Source: Liquidambar formosana
Lineage: Eukaryota; Streptophyta; Magnoliopsida; Saxifragales; Altingiaceae
Direction of reading: 5' to 3'
Assembly (NCBI GenBank): GCA_039720395.1
Contig: CM077833.1
Coordinates: 31,221,478 to 31,285,477 of the forward strand
Length of the DNA stretch: 64,000 nt
Below the pieces are notes generated by a model that made no database searches, had not been told where the DNA came from, and saw only the letters and a program-made list of their open reading frames with translations. Shown one piece after another: positions 36,165-48,099 of this stretch; position 1 is the first letter of the stretch, and every line of letters begins with the position of its first letter. Made by a program: the position numbers and the translations under genes.

Positions 36165-37023
36165 ATATCAAAATGTTTGGAATTTGGACATTGATCATGA
36201 GATTACAAGTTTCTGTAATAGTGTAATGTGTTGATTGGGGAGTTATCCTGTGTTACATTTTAAAATTCTAAAAACTTCTAGGATGCGCACTTGTAGAGTA
36301 GTTGTAGCAATACAAAAATGGCATTGAGGTGTTACCGAAATTTTTAGTAATAAGAGTTTGACCTCATAATTATAGTTTTTCGTGCAAAGGAAGGGATGTT
36401 CCTAATTATACATCTTCTGTAATGATTTATTTTTTCCCTTCGTGCTGACTCTTGGGCCTTGGCCCTGGGGGCACCACTTATCAATGTTGTTGTAGCTCTT
36501 GGTTTTCTTTGATGTATTATTTCCTTTTAACTCCCAAAAAAAATAAAATAAAAGAATTAAAAAGAAAAAAAATGGGATTCAGTGAATATGAACGAGTTTG
36601 CAAGGAAGAAGAATGATGTTAATTTAAGAGATTAGGACTGTTTGTCATTTCATAATGTTTTTAATCCAATTTTGAAATTAGATAAAATATTGCAAATTAG
36701 GAATACTTTAAGAATTGTTAAAAATACATTGGAAGATAAAAATACTTTGAGAATTGATAAAAATCATAATTTTAATATTAAAAAAAAATTGAGATAAAAC
36801 AAAATATCTTCACGTAGTCCCCCAAAGTACTTTTAGCAAACATGCCACAACTTAAGAAGGGTAAAATGATTTTCTCATATTAACATTATTCTTGAACAGA
36901 TAAAAAATAGGTCCTCTAATATCATTCCCATGTAGACCAGTTGAAGTCCAATATTTTGTAACAAAATCAGGCATTGAGGGAAGTCAAAACCAATATCTTA
37001 GATTTAGATTTTGTGATACGACG
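36165..37023. other. AT-rich sequence between two sister MITEs
   Basis: No gene recognised. Short A-rich blocks around 36530-36580. Confidence 0.4.
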
Positions 37024-37026
37024 TAA

Positions 37027-37246
37027 GGCTCTATTTGGTTCGTGGATTTTATCAAGGAAAAAATATATATATATGAGGAATTTTACCTTTTCTTGTTTGG
37101 TTGCAATGGAAAATTAGTAGAAGAAGAACAATTAAAATAATTTTGGTTTTGTATGATTTCATCTTTTCTTTCTATTTTTTTTTCTTTGCATTTTTTTTTT
37201 CCTTCCCTTTTTTTTCTATGGTAAAATCCGCGAACCAAATGGAGGG
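37027..37246. mobile_element. PIF/Harbinger-type MITE, copy 2
   Basis: 220 bp with inverted ends GGCTCTATTTGGTTCGTGG and CCCTCCATTTGGTTCGCGG (read inward), flanked by TAA on both sides (37024-37026 and 37247-37249). The inner text TTTGGTTGCAATGGAAAATT is shared with the 35943 copy. The same target type (TTA/TAA) on both confirms the boundaries. Confidence 0.85.
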
Positions 37247-37249
37247 TAA

Positions 37250-38328
37250 AGAAATTAAATTGTAGAATCCTCAATTCCTAACTTCACCACGGAAACTGGG
37301 TCACGGAAACTGGGTTATATACACGTTGCAGGCAATGTCTCTTTCACAAAATTTTCTTTCATTCACCTGTTTATAATGTTTGTCTTCAATAATGTCCCTT
37401 CTCAGTTATTATTTAAGTTGTGGGTGCTGTTTTCTAGGGTTCTGTTAGTAATTATTTTATTCTTTGAACCCAAACTAATAAATGACAAACTCTTGTGGGA
37501 AACCCTCCCAATGGAAATAATAAATTTAATCGGGGAGGGACTGACTGGCATGCCCGGCCTTAAAAGATCCTACCCCATTGTCATCCCTCTATTCTTTACC
37601 CACCTTTTGGCTAAGATCTTCAATAATGTCCCTACTAAGAAGAATTTTGGCATTTATTTTGTCCTGTCCCTATTACATAAGAAAAACAATTAATGTCCTT
37701 TTCTTTCTGCTCACCCTCTCGCACGAAGGAAGTGAGGTCCCAACTTTGTGAGGACGAGAGAGGTCCCATGCCTAACAGGACGATAAGAGAGGAAAGGTCA
37801 ATGAAGAGAGGCACCATGATACTGAAAGAGTCATAATGACAAATTTTTATTTTAACTATAAAAGATGTTAAAGTTTTCATTTTCCTTCAATATTTGTGGT
37901 AATATGGATAAGAACTTTAGGACCTAAACAGCAGTACCCTCACATGCCACATGTGAGAGCATCACTCACTTATCACTTATCCGTCCAAGCACATGTGTGG
38001 TGAGTCGACACACTTCTGGTTTGTTTATTTAGATGGAATTGGGAGGAATCATATGGATTAAATAAGATTTTAATGTTAAGTGTAGCCTGATTATTATTGA
38101 AATCTCATTTTATTTCATTCCGATTCCCTTGATTTTGGCCAAACAAACATATCCTTTAGATTAAATCAATCACTTCTATTAATGTCCATCAGGCACTGAA
38201 ACATAACCAATAAACAAATGATCCAACAAGGGCAAAAATACGCACCTAGAAAACTTTACCTTGGTTGTGTAAATATTTTTCAATGGTAAAAGATTCAAAA
38301 TTAATACTTGAAAATTAAAGCACTATCA
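37250..38328. other. Intergenic sequence with a possible further MITE
   Basis: The open frame at 37376-37693 has no recognisable domain and is probably chance. At about 38012-38156, ends resembling GGTTTGTTTATTTAGATGG and an inverted GTTTGTTTGGCC suggest a diverged relative of the 38329 MITE, without clear borders. Confidence 0.35.
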
Positions 38329-38559
38329 GGTCATGTTTGTTTGGTTGGAATGAAATGAGGTGGAAATGGAATCCGATTTCATACTTAAAATAATCTGAAA
38401 TAAAATAAGATTGAAATAAGCATTACGAAATAAATATCATTATAATTCACTACTATTGTCTGATTTATTCCGATTTAATTATCTTATCTAAACTTGTTTA
38501 GAATGAATTAGAATGGAATTCCATTCTATTCATTCCATTCCAACTAAACAAACATGACC
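38329..38559. mobile_element. MITE with GGTCATGTTTGTTTGG ends
   Basis: 231 bp with inverted ends GGTCATGTTTGTTTGGTTGG (left) and GGTCATGTTTGTTTAGTTGG (right, read inward). The flanks do not show an obvious duplication, so the superfamily is open; the ends resemble PIF/Harbinger or hAT groups. Confidence 0.65.
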
Positions 38560-39375
38560 TTCCTCTTATAATCCAAAAAAATAACGGTATTAGTGGGTGG
38601 GTACGAGATATTATCATATTAGTGGGTGTGTGCGAGATAACGATAATGAAAGGATAATACGGCAGAGGGGAAGCAAACGCTATAAGATCCAAAGAGGTGG
38701 TCCATACGTGCTTCCCTGCTTCCACCACGCATGAATATGACAAGAGATAGACAACCGATAGCTTATCGTTTTCGTCGATTCACAGAGATGACCACAAAAA
38801 CAATAGGACACAGCGCCAGATGCTGCCACCTAGCAATGTCCCTACTTGTTTCTCTCTATCCATGTGCATTACCCATTACCAAATCTTCTGTGCACAAATG
38901 TGAAATAATAATATACCACATACTCATAAATCTACACCGTTCATTCTCTATGATCATCAAAAGCTTATAACACCGAGATAAATCTGAGGATTTTTTATTT
39001 ATTTATTACTTTTCTGTTTATTTGACTATCGTTTCAAGTTCTACAGCAAGTCTAGCAACAGGCAACAGCTGTTTTTCACACGTAGTACAAAGTCCTCACT
39101 AACACACTTAGAGATTAAAATCAAACTAAAAATTAAAAACAAAAACAAAAACAAAATTCTCGACGTCTTTCACTATCACAATAGTAAAAAGTAGAAACCA
39201 GGATTCAACAACAAAACTAGACCCAATAAAATAAAAAAAAAACCCAAGATCATAATAAATAAAAATAGATTAAAGAAAAAAAAAACTAGGGGAAAATTAA
39301 AGTAACAGGGGGGGAGGAACAGAGAAACGAGAACTGAAAACAGAGCATGAGTGTTACCCCTACTCAATTGGTTTG
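38560..39375. other. Intergenic sequence and SMT2 3' end
   Basis: No gene recognised. The part nearest 39375 should contain the 3' untranslated region of the minus-strand SMT2 gene; A-rich tracts occur at 39130-39290. Confidence 0.4.
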
Positions 39376-40454
39376 CTAAGATGAGGGAGATTCAGGTTTT
39401 CTGCAGAGGATCATATGCATAGGACTGAAAATTCCAGTCTCTCCACCTCTGGTGAGATGATGGGCCGTCTTGAACAGCATCTCATGAACATCAACCGTTC
39501 CCTTCGGCGCGATTCCCAAGAAAGCGAGTACAATGATAACAATGTGGTTCCTCCAGTAGGCGATCCTCCCCATCTTCAACCTTGTCCACCACGGCTTCGC
39601 CGGAGGTTTCGCCAGATCTTTTTCCTTAATCACCTCAAACCCTACCTTCTTCGCCGTCTCGGCGATGTCTGAATAGTTTCTCAGCCCCGGCAAGGCGTCG
39701 CCTCTCTCGATCCCCTGAATGATCTCCACGTGTTCAGGATCATCGCCTCTGTACTTGTCAGTCGTGACCCACTCGTACGACACGTATAGAGATCCAGGCT
39801 TCATAACCCTAAAAACCTCCGCGTACACCTCCTCCAGCTTCGGCGCGTGACATGTCGCTTCGATCGAGTACGCGCCGTCGAAGGTGTTGTCGGCGAACGG
39901 CATTTCGAGGAAATTCCCACACACGACCTCGCAGAGGGAATCGAGGCCGGCCTTCTTGTTGTGCAGGCGAGCGCGATTGACTTGGTACTCGTTGATTGTG
40001 ATGCCGACGACGTTGGCACGCGAGTGTGCGGCGATCGCGCGCATGGGCCCGCCGACGCCGCAGCCGACGTCTATGATTTTGTCACCGGCCTTGACGTCGA
40101 TGAGATCGACGGCCCTCTCTTCGTGGATGCGCGTGGCATCACGGTGGGACTTGCCGGGGATGGAGGGGGAGAAATGGAAGGACTGGCCCCACCCCCACTC
40201 GTAGATGTCCGTGACGAGGTTGTAGAAAGTGTCAACAAAGTCGGGGACTTTGTCGGCGGTTTCGATCTCTTTGGGACGGCGAAAGAAGGACCAGTACTGC
40301 TTGTAGTTGTCTTGGACATTCTCGGCGGAGATGGAGCCACCGGAGAGGTCCACGGCTCGCTTGCCCTTTGTTCGGCTGGGCCAAGTACGCAGACGAACCA
40401 GTAGAGTCCGCCAGCGAAGAGAACCGCCGTACAGCATAAAGTCAAAGAGTCCAT
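39376..40454 (-). CDS. SMT2: Sterol 24-C-methyltransferase 2, with apparent frameshift
   Basis: S-adenosylmethionine-dependent enzyme of the endoplasmic reticulum. In this family it methylates 24-methylenelophenol to 24-ethylidenelophenol, steering plant sterols to sitosterol. Intronless, as in Arabidopsis SMT2. Visible blocks: YEWGWGQSFHFSP; SAM motif I IDVGCGVGGPM; VVGITINEYQVNRA; FDGAYSIEATCHAPKLEEVY; and the C-terminal YLTRGGETGIF-type end, here HHLTRGGETGIFSP. The family start is ATG 40452-40454 (MDSLTLCC, hydrophobic anchor, then CVLGPAEQ). At about 40367-40369 the frame shifts: the run reads CAAAGGG where one more A would keep frame into KGKRAVDLSGG. The span is 1079 bases; one more gives 1080, that is 359 residues, close to Arabidopsis. 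As printed, only the ATG at 40437 reads into the body, replacing the membrane anchor with unrelated residues. Sequencing error and true mutation are both possible. Confidence 0.93.
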
Positions 40455-41160
40455 GTGAAAGAAGTGAAGATAGAGAGTAGTTTGAAGAAGGGAAATGGAG
40501 GAATATGATGCGGTCTCCACTCTCGCCTCTTATTGCGTTTTGAAAAGTAGGGGGATAGTGTGATGTGGTCTTTTTTTTCTCTGACTCTGTCTTTTTGAAA
40601 CGTTAGGCTAAAGTGCGCCGGGGTAGATTTTACCCCTGTGTTTTACTTTTACCCGATCGAGATTCAGTTTTGAAAAGTAATCTTAAGATTTGTTTTGAAA
40701 TTTCAGTACGAAATCAGATTCGGGAGATCCAATCATCCAATCGTCAATGTATCAAATTAGATAGAGTCATCCATAGGATAAGTTATATCCTATGCACCTC
40801 CAATACAACTGAACTTGTTATATAAGCTAGCTTAATATCCACCACGCCTATATTGTTGATTGTAATATGATATTCTCCTGGCCATAATTTAGAACAAATA
40901 ATATTAATTCTAATCAAATTCTCATGTCCTTCTTAGATGTATAAAAAATTTAAAATCAAATTAAAATCTTTTTTATGATGCATCTGGCACCCTAAATATA
41001 AATTCTAATAACAATTATTCATATTTGGTGTTTGGTTACACATTCCTTTTTCTTTTTCTTTTTTTTTTTTGGATAAGATCCGCACATTTAGAATACGATT
41101 GACCAAATGACATGCAATTTTAATGGAAGGTGAACATAATCAATTTCGACGAAAGCCACC
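40455..41160 (-). promoter_or_regulatory. SMT2 upstream region, duplicated at 45.6-46.3 kb
   Basis: Upstream sequence of the minus-strand SMT2 gene. A palindromic TTATATAA (about 40815-40822) is the best TATA candidate, about 360 bases before the ATG, implying a long leader or leader intron; this is tentative. The whole stretch, including TTATATAA, recurs at 45613-46315. Confidence 0.5.
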
Positions 41161-41858
41161 ATTGTAAAAACGTGATGTCATAAGTCCCCTTTTTTTTTTT
41201 TTTTGATTTCTTATTTTCTTCTCAAAAAATGCCTTCCTTCATCCATCACAATTTCATTAGACCCTTGTCACATATCAAGGTCCCTTGTGCTCATCCAATT
41301 GAAGGTTCATTTGTCATCTTGTGCCACAAATACAAGGATTTTGTATTCATAAGAGGGTTCTTAGAAACCAAACATAAGTACCCAAATTAGCTTAGCTGTA
41401 TATATAATAATCCTTTAAGAAAGTTAATCTCACCTAATCCCATTCGATCTAATAATTTAATCTAATGGTAATCAAGTACACCAAAGTGAAAATTGAATAC
41501 AAAGTTATACTGAACAGTGAACACTGCACTAATGATTAATGAATATTGTATGGTTTAGATTCCAATAACATTGGCCTTGTACTAATAAATAATACCAATC
41601 TATTTTGTAGGCCTTAATAACTGGTACATATACCTGCTCCATGGACTTGAGTCCATCTGATCACTACTACTCTCTTTTCTTCCTTCCTTTTAGCATGAGC
41701 TGAAGTTTATGAAAATTAGGCACTAGCTGGCATCAATCATATACACATGTTACTTGTCGCTTAATCGCTGATAGCAACCACTTTAACCACAGGCCTATTT
41801 CATATATATCCATGATCCGCCCACCGTGGCACTGTCTATCCCAAGCAGTACGGATACA
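41161..41858. other. Intergenic sequence
   Basis: No gene recognised. About 41505-41568 reappears at about 49095-49166, continuing the SMT2-region duplication beyond an inserted element. Confidence 0.45.
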
Positions 41859-41859
41859 A

Positions 41860-42586
41860 TCTATACTACCCAAAACAAACCAAAAAAAAAAAAAAAAATG
41901 GAATGTGAGATAAACTTTTGATTCACTAATATAATTTTTAAATACATAATTATCTTTCTGCATATATATATAACAATATAAAACACATATTTTAATAAAA
42001 ATTATAAGAAAATTATAATTCATATAATAATTAAATAAAACCAAATCCAAATAGGAATTCTAAGAAAACAGAAACTATAATTCGTAAAACCCTAACAATG
42101 TTAACATATAAATATAAATAAAAACACATTATAAAAAACCCAAAATACCAAACTAAACAAAACAAAACCAAAAATAACAAAAATAAAATAAAATAACTTA
42201 GATCACAACCCCAAAATAAAAATTAAAAAGTTCAAAATCATTTTTTTTAAAAAAATGTACAGGCCCAAAAAAATAAAATCACAAGTAGTGATCCAACACG
42301 CATAAAAAATATATATATATATATATATTGAAATTAAATCATATCAAAGAACCTATGTATAATGAAATTTCAAAGATAATTTTAAGCATTATGATTTGGG
42401 AAAGATAATGAAAAAAGAAAAAAATAGTAATCATATCAAAAGAAGTAAATGATTGAGTGATCAAAGTGCTTTCATTTTATGCAAAGGCACGATAAAATTA
42501 TTAAATTAAAAAAATTGTTATCATTATTGAAAAAAATAATTTAACTCAAAAAAAATTCACGTGCACTGCACGTGTGCAGCAACTAA
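41860..42586 (+). mobile_element. Non-autonomous Helitron, copy 3
   Basis: Starts TCTATACTACC after an A and ends CTAA before a T. The palindromic CACGTGCACTGCACGTG lies shortly before the 3' end, forming the expected hairpin. The 5' region shares GGAATGTGAGATAAACTTTT-like text with the copy at 29145. About 727 bp, very A-rich, no helicase coding. Confidence 0.75.
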
Positions 42587-42653
42587 TATAACTTAAACAG
42601 TTAAACCTTTTGTACGTGCAACTAATATAACTTAAACAGTTAAACCTTTTGTA
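42581..42653. repeat. 39-bp tandem duplication at the Helitron 3' end
   Basis: Two copies of a unit starting AACTAATATAACTTAAACAG (42581-42614 and 42620-42653), separated by CGTGC. The first copy overlaps the final CTAA of the Helitron, so the duplication straddles the element's end. Confidence 0.8.
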
Positions 42654-43290
42654 GACGGAGTGTATCATTAATGAAAAAATAAAAAATAAAAAATAAAAGA
42701 AGAAGAAGAAGAAGAAAGACAACAACCACTTTTACCCCCCCCCAAAAAAAAAATTAAGAACTAGTTTTTCATAGCTTTTTTTCTCATATTTAATCTACTT
42801 TGTGGTAATGTAACATTATTCATTTCAAGAATCTTCTTATTTGGCATCCTTTTATCACGTGCCATCTTTAACTTGTATAGTTGTATTAGCAAATAAAAAA
42901 ATAAAAAAATCAGGTCGTCCACCTATTTTAGGCATTATTGTGTGGTTGGAACGTTGGACGGCTGGCAAACTGCACAAAATGTCACCGTGGATGGTGCTCT
43001 TGGGTTCGGATGTATAGCATGCACAAAGTGTACTTAAACCTTTTTTTTTTCTTCTTTTACTTTAACTTGTGGTTGCAAGTCCTTTAATTTACCATTAATG
43101 CTTAATTAGCTTTCCCCATGTTGTGTAAGTTGATGCATGCTACACATTCTTTGGTAATGGATGCTTAATAGGAAAGAATAAGGCCAAATAAAGTTAGTCC
43201 CTTGCAATTTAGAAATAAAAAACTAGGCCAACTATTCCATATTCCATCATTAACTAATATTAGAGAGTGGTGAGGCAAACAATCAAAACA
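42654..43290. other. AT-rich intergenic sequence
   Basis: Contains a (GAA)n tract near 42700 and a C/A homopolymer junction near 42737. No gene recognised. Confidence 0.4.
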
Positions 43291-43862
43291 GCCGGCAGGG
43301 CCAATCTTGAGTTTTTTGAGGCCCTAAGCGAACTCCTAAAATGGAGTCCTTTATACATATTCACACATATAACAAAATTCATATCCAACAAAAAATTTTT
43401 CCCAGTATACCCAAAATTTGCCTTCATATATAATTACTAAAATTTGCTTCTATAGATTAACATCAAAATTAAATATTTATAAAAACTAAAAATAAAATGT
43501 TCTTCTTTTATAGTTTAGAAAAATTCACATATACAAGAAAAAGGGAAAAAAAAAAAAAAAAAACAAAGTATCACTTAAACATTACTCTGCTTGCATTTTT
43601 AGTTGCAAAATACTAATTATGCTAGCGTAATCAAGCTTTTTTATTGGGGCTATTGTCTATGTACTTGGGTTATAAACTATTTGGGGCCCTTATATTTGGA
43701 TTGAGATCTTAACTAATCTAAGTATTAAAATAAATGTAGTTTTTTTTTTTTTTTGGGACCTACTATAAAGGTAATAACTAAATTGGGATCCCAATTTTTT
43801 GCTAAAATTTAGGGGCATCAGGCGGCGCGGCTACCTAAGTAGCCTCCCATCAGGGCCGGCCG
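43291..43862. mobile_element. Possible degenerate hAT-like element
   Basis: The left side reads GCCGGCAGGGCC followed by GAGGCCCTAAGCGAAC. The right side, read inward, starts GCCGGCCCTGATGGGAGGC. GGCCCTAAGCGA-type text is familiar from plant hAT-like ends. Borders and target duplication are not clear, so this is a weak call. Confidence 0.35.
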
Positions 43863-45534
43863 TGAGAATGGACCTCCTAAATTTTGTCATATAGAGGTTT
43901 GGATGATATTCTCTAGTCTTTTCTATTCAATGCGATGATGAAATCCACACCTCCTTAGAGAACAATGTCATGAAAATAATATTCTATTTTATTTTGTTGA
44001 TGCTTTTGTCTTGCTGACTTACTCTCCAAAGAATCAAACAGTTTTGAACGGACAAGCTAGTAAATTTGGGAAAGAGAACAGTTCTTTTTCCCTCCTGTTG
44101 TGTTAGGTGATGATTTTTCATGTTGTTGGCAAGTGATGCAAACTACAATTAAGAAATCAATAGCCTGGGTAAAGTGGAAAGAATAATGCCAAAATTGTGC
44201 AGCTGCCTCCAAGCTAGTTTTGCCTGTTTCGACTTGTTTGTATATGAAGTTGTTTGATGTGTTGATGCCAATCAAGAAAAATAGTAATCGTCTGAATTTC
44301 AGAAGCAGAAAAAGTACTGTAAAACTTTAACATAATTGTTATAATTGCTTGGTAATAACGCCTATGAAAGGTCTCCCAATCAGGCAGACTTGTGGATCTA
44401 ATTCATTATTCCTTATGACAGATCGGTGATCAAGACATGTGTGCTCCAAAGAAACAACAACGAAAACAAGTGTTTAATTGGGGAAAAAATAATAAAAATT
44501 ACCATCCATTTTGCATACTCAATATTCAGGAACATTCTCATCAAGTGTTTTCACGGTGGCTGTGATTGGAAGTGATTGGAAGGTGGACGGTGATTTCCAC
44601 GCCCTCTAAGTTGGGACTCACGTATTGCGATCCTTCCCTCAAAATATCACAAGGGCGTATGTTAGGAAACAGGACCAGATGGGTGGTGGTGGTGGTGGCG
44701 GCGTGGCAATCACGTGGAAACTTCCTCATCGATAGTGCTCTCACTTTGCCCAATTGTACTTTTCAATCACGAAAGGCACAGTCCAAAAGATACTTTTGCC
44801 TTCGGATCTGTGAATATCCCTCCCTTTTCATTTTGTTTCATTTCTTTTCCGCTTTTTTGGTGTCACACTGTCTGGGATTTTGATTTGGCGAACCAATTGA
44901 GCTTCCATTCGCTTCTTTTTAAACCACTTTCATAATTAAAGGGCTCGCGTGATTTACCACTTTAATAACGTTATAAAAGAAACAAGCTTTTTATCTCAGG
45001 CAGCGTGTCAAATTATATAAATGTACTTTAGGCTTTGGGGATGAAGGCTGTGGCATAGTTTTTTAATCTTCCGTGTTCCCCAAAAACTTTCTTAGTGGCA
45101 TGAATAGATATAAACAAATCTAATCCTATCAACAAGTATTAATTTTTTTTATATCAGCGCATATATTAGAGGAAGTACTCAAGTGCGAAATTGAATTGTA
45201 TCAACTCAAATAAAGAATTAAATAAATTTGCTTTTTCTTATTTATTAGTTTAAGAATTTTACACGAATCTCTTCAGAGCAGCCGTCGCTTATTTATTCTT
45301 CAACACAATACAACCTGATGTCTGCCTCTCTTTCTTTCTTTCTTTCTTTTAAAATTTTTTACACACTGACATGTGCCTGTTTAGAAAACATTGGAACACG
45401 ATATTGAAGCTGGGCAAAGACACTCCTGCTTGCACAGGCGCCTAGCCTTCCGAGCCCACTCTAAGAAACACAAATGTTCCGTTTGGGCCGGGCCGAGCCC
45501 TAACAATTATAAAGCTTTTCAGAATAAAAAGGAT
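43863..45534. other. Intergenic sequence
   Basis: No gene recognised. A (TGG)n-like tract near 44680-44699 and a TTTC tract near 45330-45349. Overlapping short open frames at 44541-44935 have no known domain. Confidence 0.4.
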
Positions 45535-45574
45535 TTTTATTGGCACCTCAAGAATTGTTTTGCATCCCCTAGAA
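45535..45574. other. Fragment of a palindromic MITE end
   Basis: TATTGGCACCTCAAGAATTG with following TTTTGCATCCCC resembles the outer end of the 59640 element (CTATTGGCATCTCAAGACTT). It lies exactly where the SMT2 duplicate begins. Confidence 0.4.
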
Positions 45575-46315
45575 GAACCGCTGTACAACATAGAGTCAAA
45601 GAGTCCATGTGAAAGAAGTGAAGATAGAGAGGAGTTTGAAGAAGGGAAATGGAGGAATTTGCGGTCTCCACTCTCGCCTCCTATTGCGTTTTGAAAAGTA
45701 GGGGGATAGTCTGATGTGGTCTTTTTTTTCTCTGATTCTGTCTTTTTGAAACGTTATGCTAAAGTGCGCCGTCGTAGGTTTTACCCCCGTGTTTTACTTT
45801 TCCCCAATCGAGATTCAGTTTTGAAAAGTAATCCTTAAGATTTGTTTTGAAATTTCAGTCCTAAATCAGATTCAGGAGATCCAATCATCCAATTGTCAAT
45901 GTATCAAATTTAGATAGAGTCATCCATGGGATAACTTATATCCTATGCGCCTCCAATACAACTGAACTTGTTATATAAGCTAGCTTAAATATCCACCACG
46001 TCTATATTGTTGATTGTAATATAATATTCTCCTGGCCACAAACTTAGAACAAATAATATTAATTCTAATCAAATTCTCATGTCCTTCTCAGTTGTATAAA
46101 AAAATTAAAATCAAATTCTAATCTTTCTTATGATGCATCTGGCACCCTAAATATAAATTCTGATAACAATTATTCATATTTGGTGTTTGGTTACACATTC
46201 TTTTTTTTTTCTTTTTTCCTTCTTCGGATAGAATCCGCACATTTAGAATATGATTGACCAAATGACATGCAATTTTAATGGAAGGTGAACATAATCAATT
46301 TCGACAAAAGGCACC
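45575..46315 (-). pseudogene. Duplicate of the SMT2 start codon and upstream region
   Basis: Copy of about 40425-41160 in the same orientation, with scattered substitutions and small indels. It keeps the SMT2 ATG (45608-45610) and about 12 codons (MDSLTLCCTAVL), then diverges at about 45574 and stops after about 21 codons. It also keeps the TTATATAA box (about 45972). The copy carries no enzyme, only a possible promoter. The similarity stops at about 46315 and resumes near 49095, separated by an inserted element. Confidence 0.85.
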
Positions 46316-46964
46316 ATAATAAATAGGGGGCGTTTGGGCCCCAATCCACTTTAGTGGACTTGTGAAGCCTTAACTCCACAGGGAGAAATTTATAAAACGT
46401 TAAGTCCAACTGAACCTACAAAGACGACATTACCCCTGCTTTATAAATGAAATTACACTCCAGTACCTAATCGCGCCTGTACAGATTCAACTGCCCCTAT
46501 ACAGATTCAATCCTAATCGACACAACCTCAACCCATTTCATGCCTCTATAGATTCACTCCAATCTGAACCATTCTCCAGGCTTTCCTTCAAGATCAGCAG
46601 TATGCAATCACACTAGATTCACACCAGTCGTTACAAACTTCAACCAATTCGCATCATTTTCTACCAATTTGAACCATTATCTACGATTCAATTATAGAAA
46701 TATAGTGTTTTTGCAAGTTTAAAACGTGAAGAAGATAAAGAAAACGTGAAGAAGAAGAAAACACTGTGAAGAAGAAGAATAAAACGTGAAGAAGATAAAG
46801 AAATCGTGAAGAAGGCCTAGCTGCGAAAATGGTGAGAAAAAGTGAGTAATAGGTTTTTAATTTGGGGATATAACTCTTTCTAGGATTTGATTTTGGGAAT
46901 ATAACTCCCTATAGGGTTTTGATTAAGGGCACACGAATCTCTTAGTTTCATTCCATTATAATGT

Positions 46965-47950
46965 AATTGTTGTAAATCAGTTTTTTATTTTTTGGTGTAA
47001 TTGTTATGTTTCTCATCACTGTAATGGGATTTCATTTTATTTTCTTATAAATTAGTGTATATTAGTCTTGGATTTAGTGTGTTGATGTAACTGTTAGGCT
47101 TATCTTTGGGGCTGTTACGTTGAATGTACTTGAATTCTAAAACAATTACATGTAATCAGTTAGTTTTTAAGTTTCTCTTACTTACTTGATGTAACTGTTG
47201 AATACTATTATGCTTATTTTGTGTTGCGAAATTATGCATGTAACTGTTTTTAAAAAAAAACTTGGATTTAATACATTGATGTAATTGTTAAGCTTAAAAT
47301 TGGGAATGTCATTTTTTCTCATGTAACTGTTTTGAAAAAATGAGACTTATTATAGTATAATTGTACTCATCTAACTATTAAGTCTTCATCTAACTGTTGA
47401 TATAGTTATGCTTATTTTGTATTGTAAAATTATGCATGTAACTGTTTGAAAAATATTGGATTTAACATGTTAATGAAACGGTTAGGATTACCTAAACAGT
47501 TACATATAATTATTGTAACTATTATGTGTAACAGCTACATGAACCTTAACTGGTAACATGATAAATAACTGTTGTAACTATTAGGCTTGTTTTATTTTGT
47601 AAAATTATGAATGTAACTATTTTAAAAAGTTTTCAATAAATTAGCCACTGTTAGGCATAACACTTATAACAGTTACATATAGTTGTTGTAACTGTTATGT
47701 GTAACAACTACATGAATCTTAATGGTAACATGATAGATAATTGTTGTAACTGTTAGGATTGTTTTTTTTTTTTTTTTTGTAAAATTATGCATGTAACTAT
47801 TTTAAAAGTCTTCAATAAATTGGCCAATATTAGGCTTAACGCTTACAACAATTACATGTAACTGTTTTAGGTAATAGTTACATGTAACTGTTGTTTATTG
47901 ACCAATTACATGTAACTGTTCTCTATTGAACACTTACATGTTTTCTTCCT
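46965..47950. repeat. TGTAACTGTT-rich array
   Basis: About a dozen exact TAACTGTT motifs plus many one-base variants (TAATTGTT, TAACTATT) and inverted forms (AACAGTTA) at irregular spacing. Within it, units of about 175 bp are tandemly repeated: text beginning GTGTAACAGCTACATGAA near 47523 recurs as GTGTAACAACTACATGAA near 47699, each followed by the same TAAAATTATG and TTCAATAAATT blocks. TAACTG is also the core of plant MYB sites. Confidence 0.75.
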
Positions 47951-48099
47951 AGTGTGTCTTCTTTGATATTGTAATTAAAAGCCAAAATATCAGTGCAAGA
48001 TGAAAAGATTGTGGATTTGAAAGTACATCAAGTAACCCAGAAGTACGATGAGAAAGAAATGATGCAGTCCCATTAATATAGTGCACAAATATCAATCTT

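Noticed and set aside
37376..37693. Open frame of 105 codons
   Set aside because: Hydrophobic, no recognisable motif, no homologous copy in the window; probably chance.
39415..40404. Open frames on the plus strand over SMT2
   Set aside because: Antisense shadows of a GC-richer coding region; the SMT2 protein matches its family nearly end to end.
45391..45612. Open frame of 73 codons ahead of the SMT2 duplicate
   Set aside because: It crosses a MITE fragment and the antisense of the duplicated SMT2 start; a chance joining.
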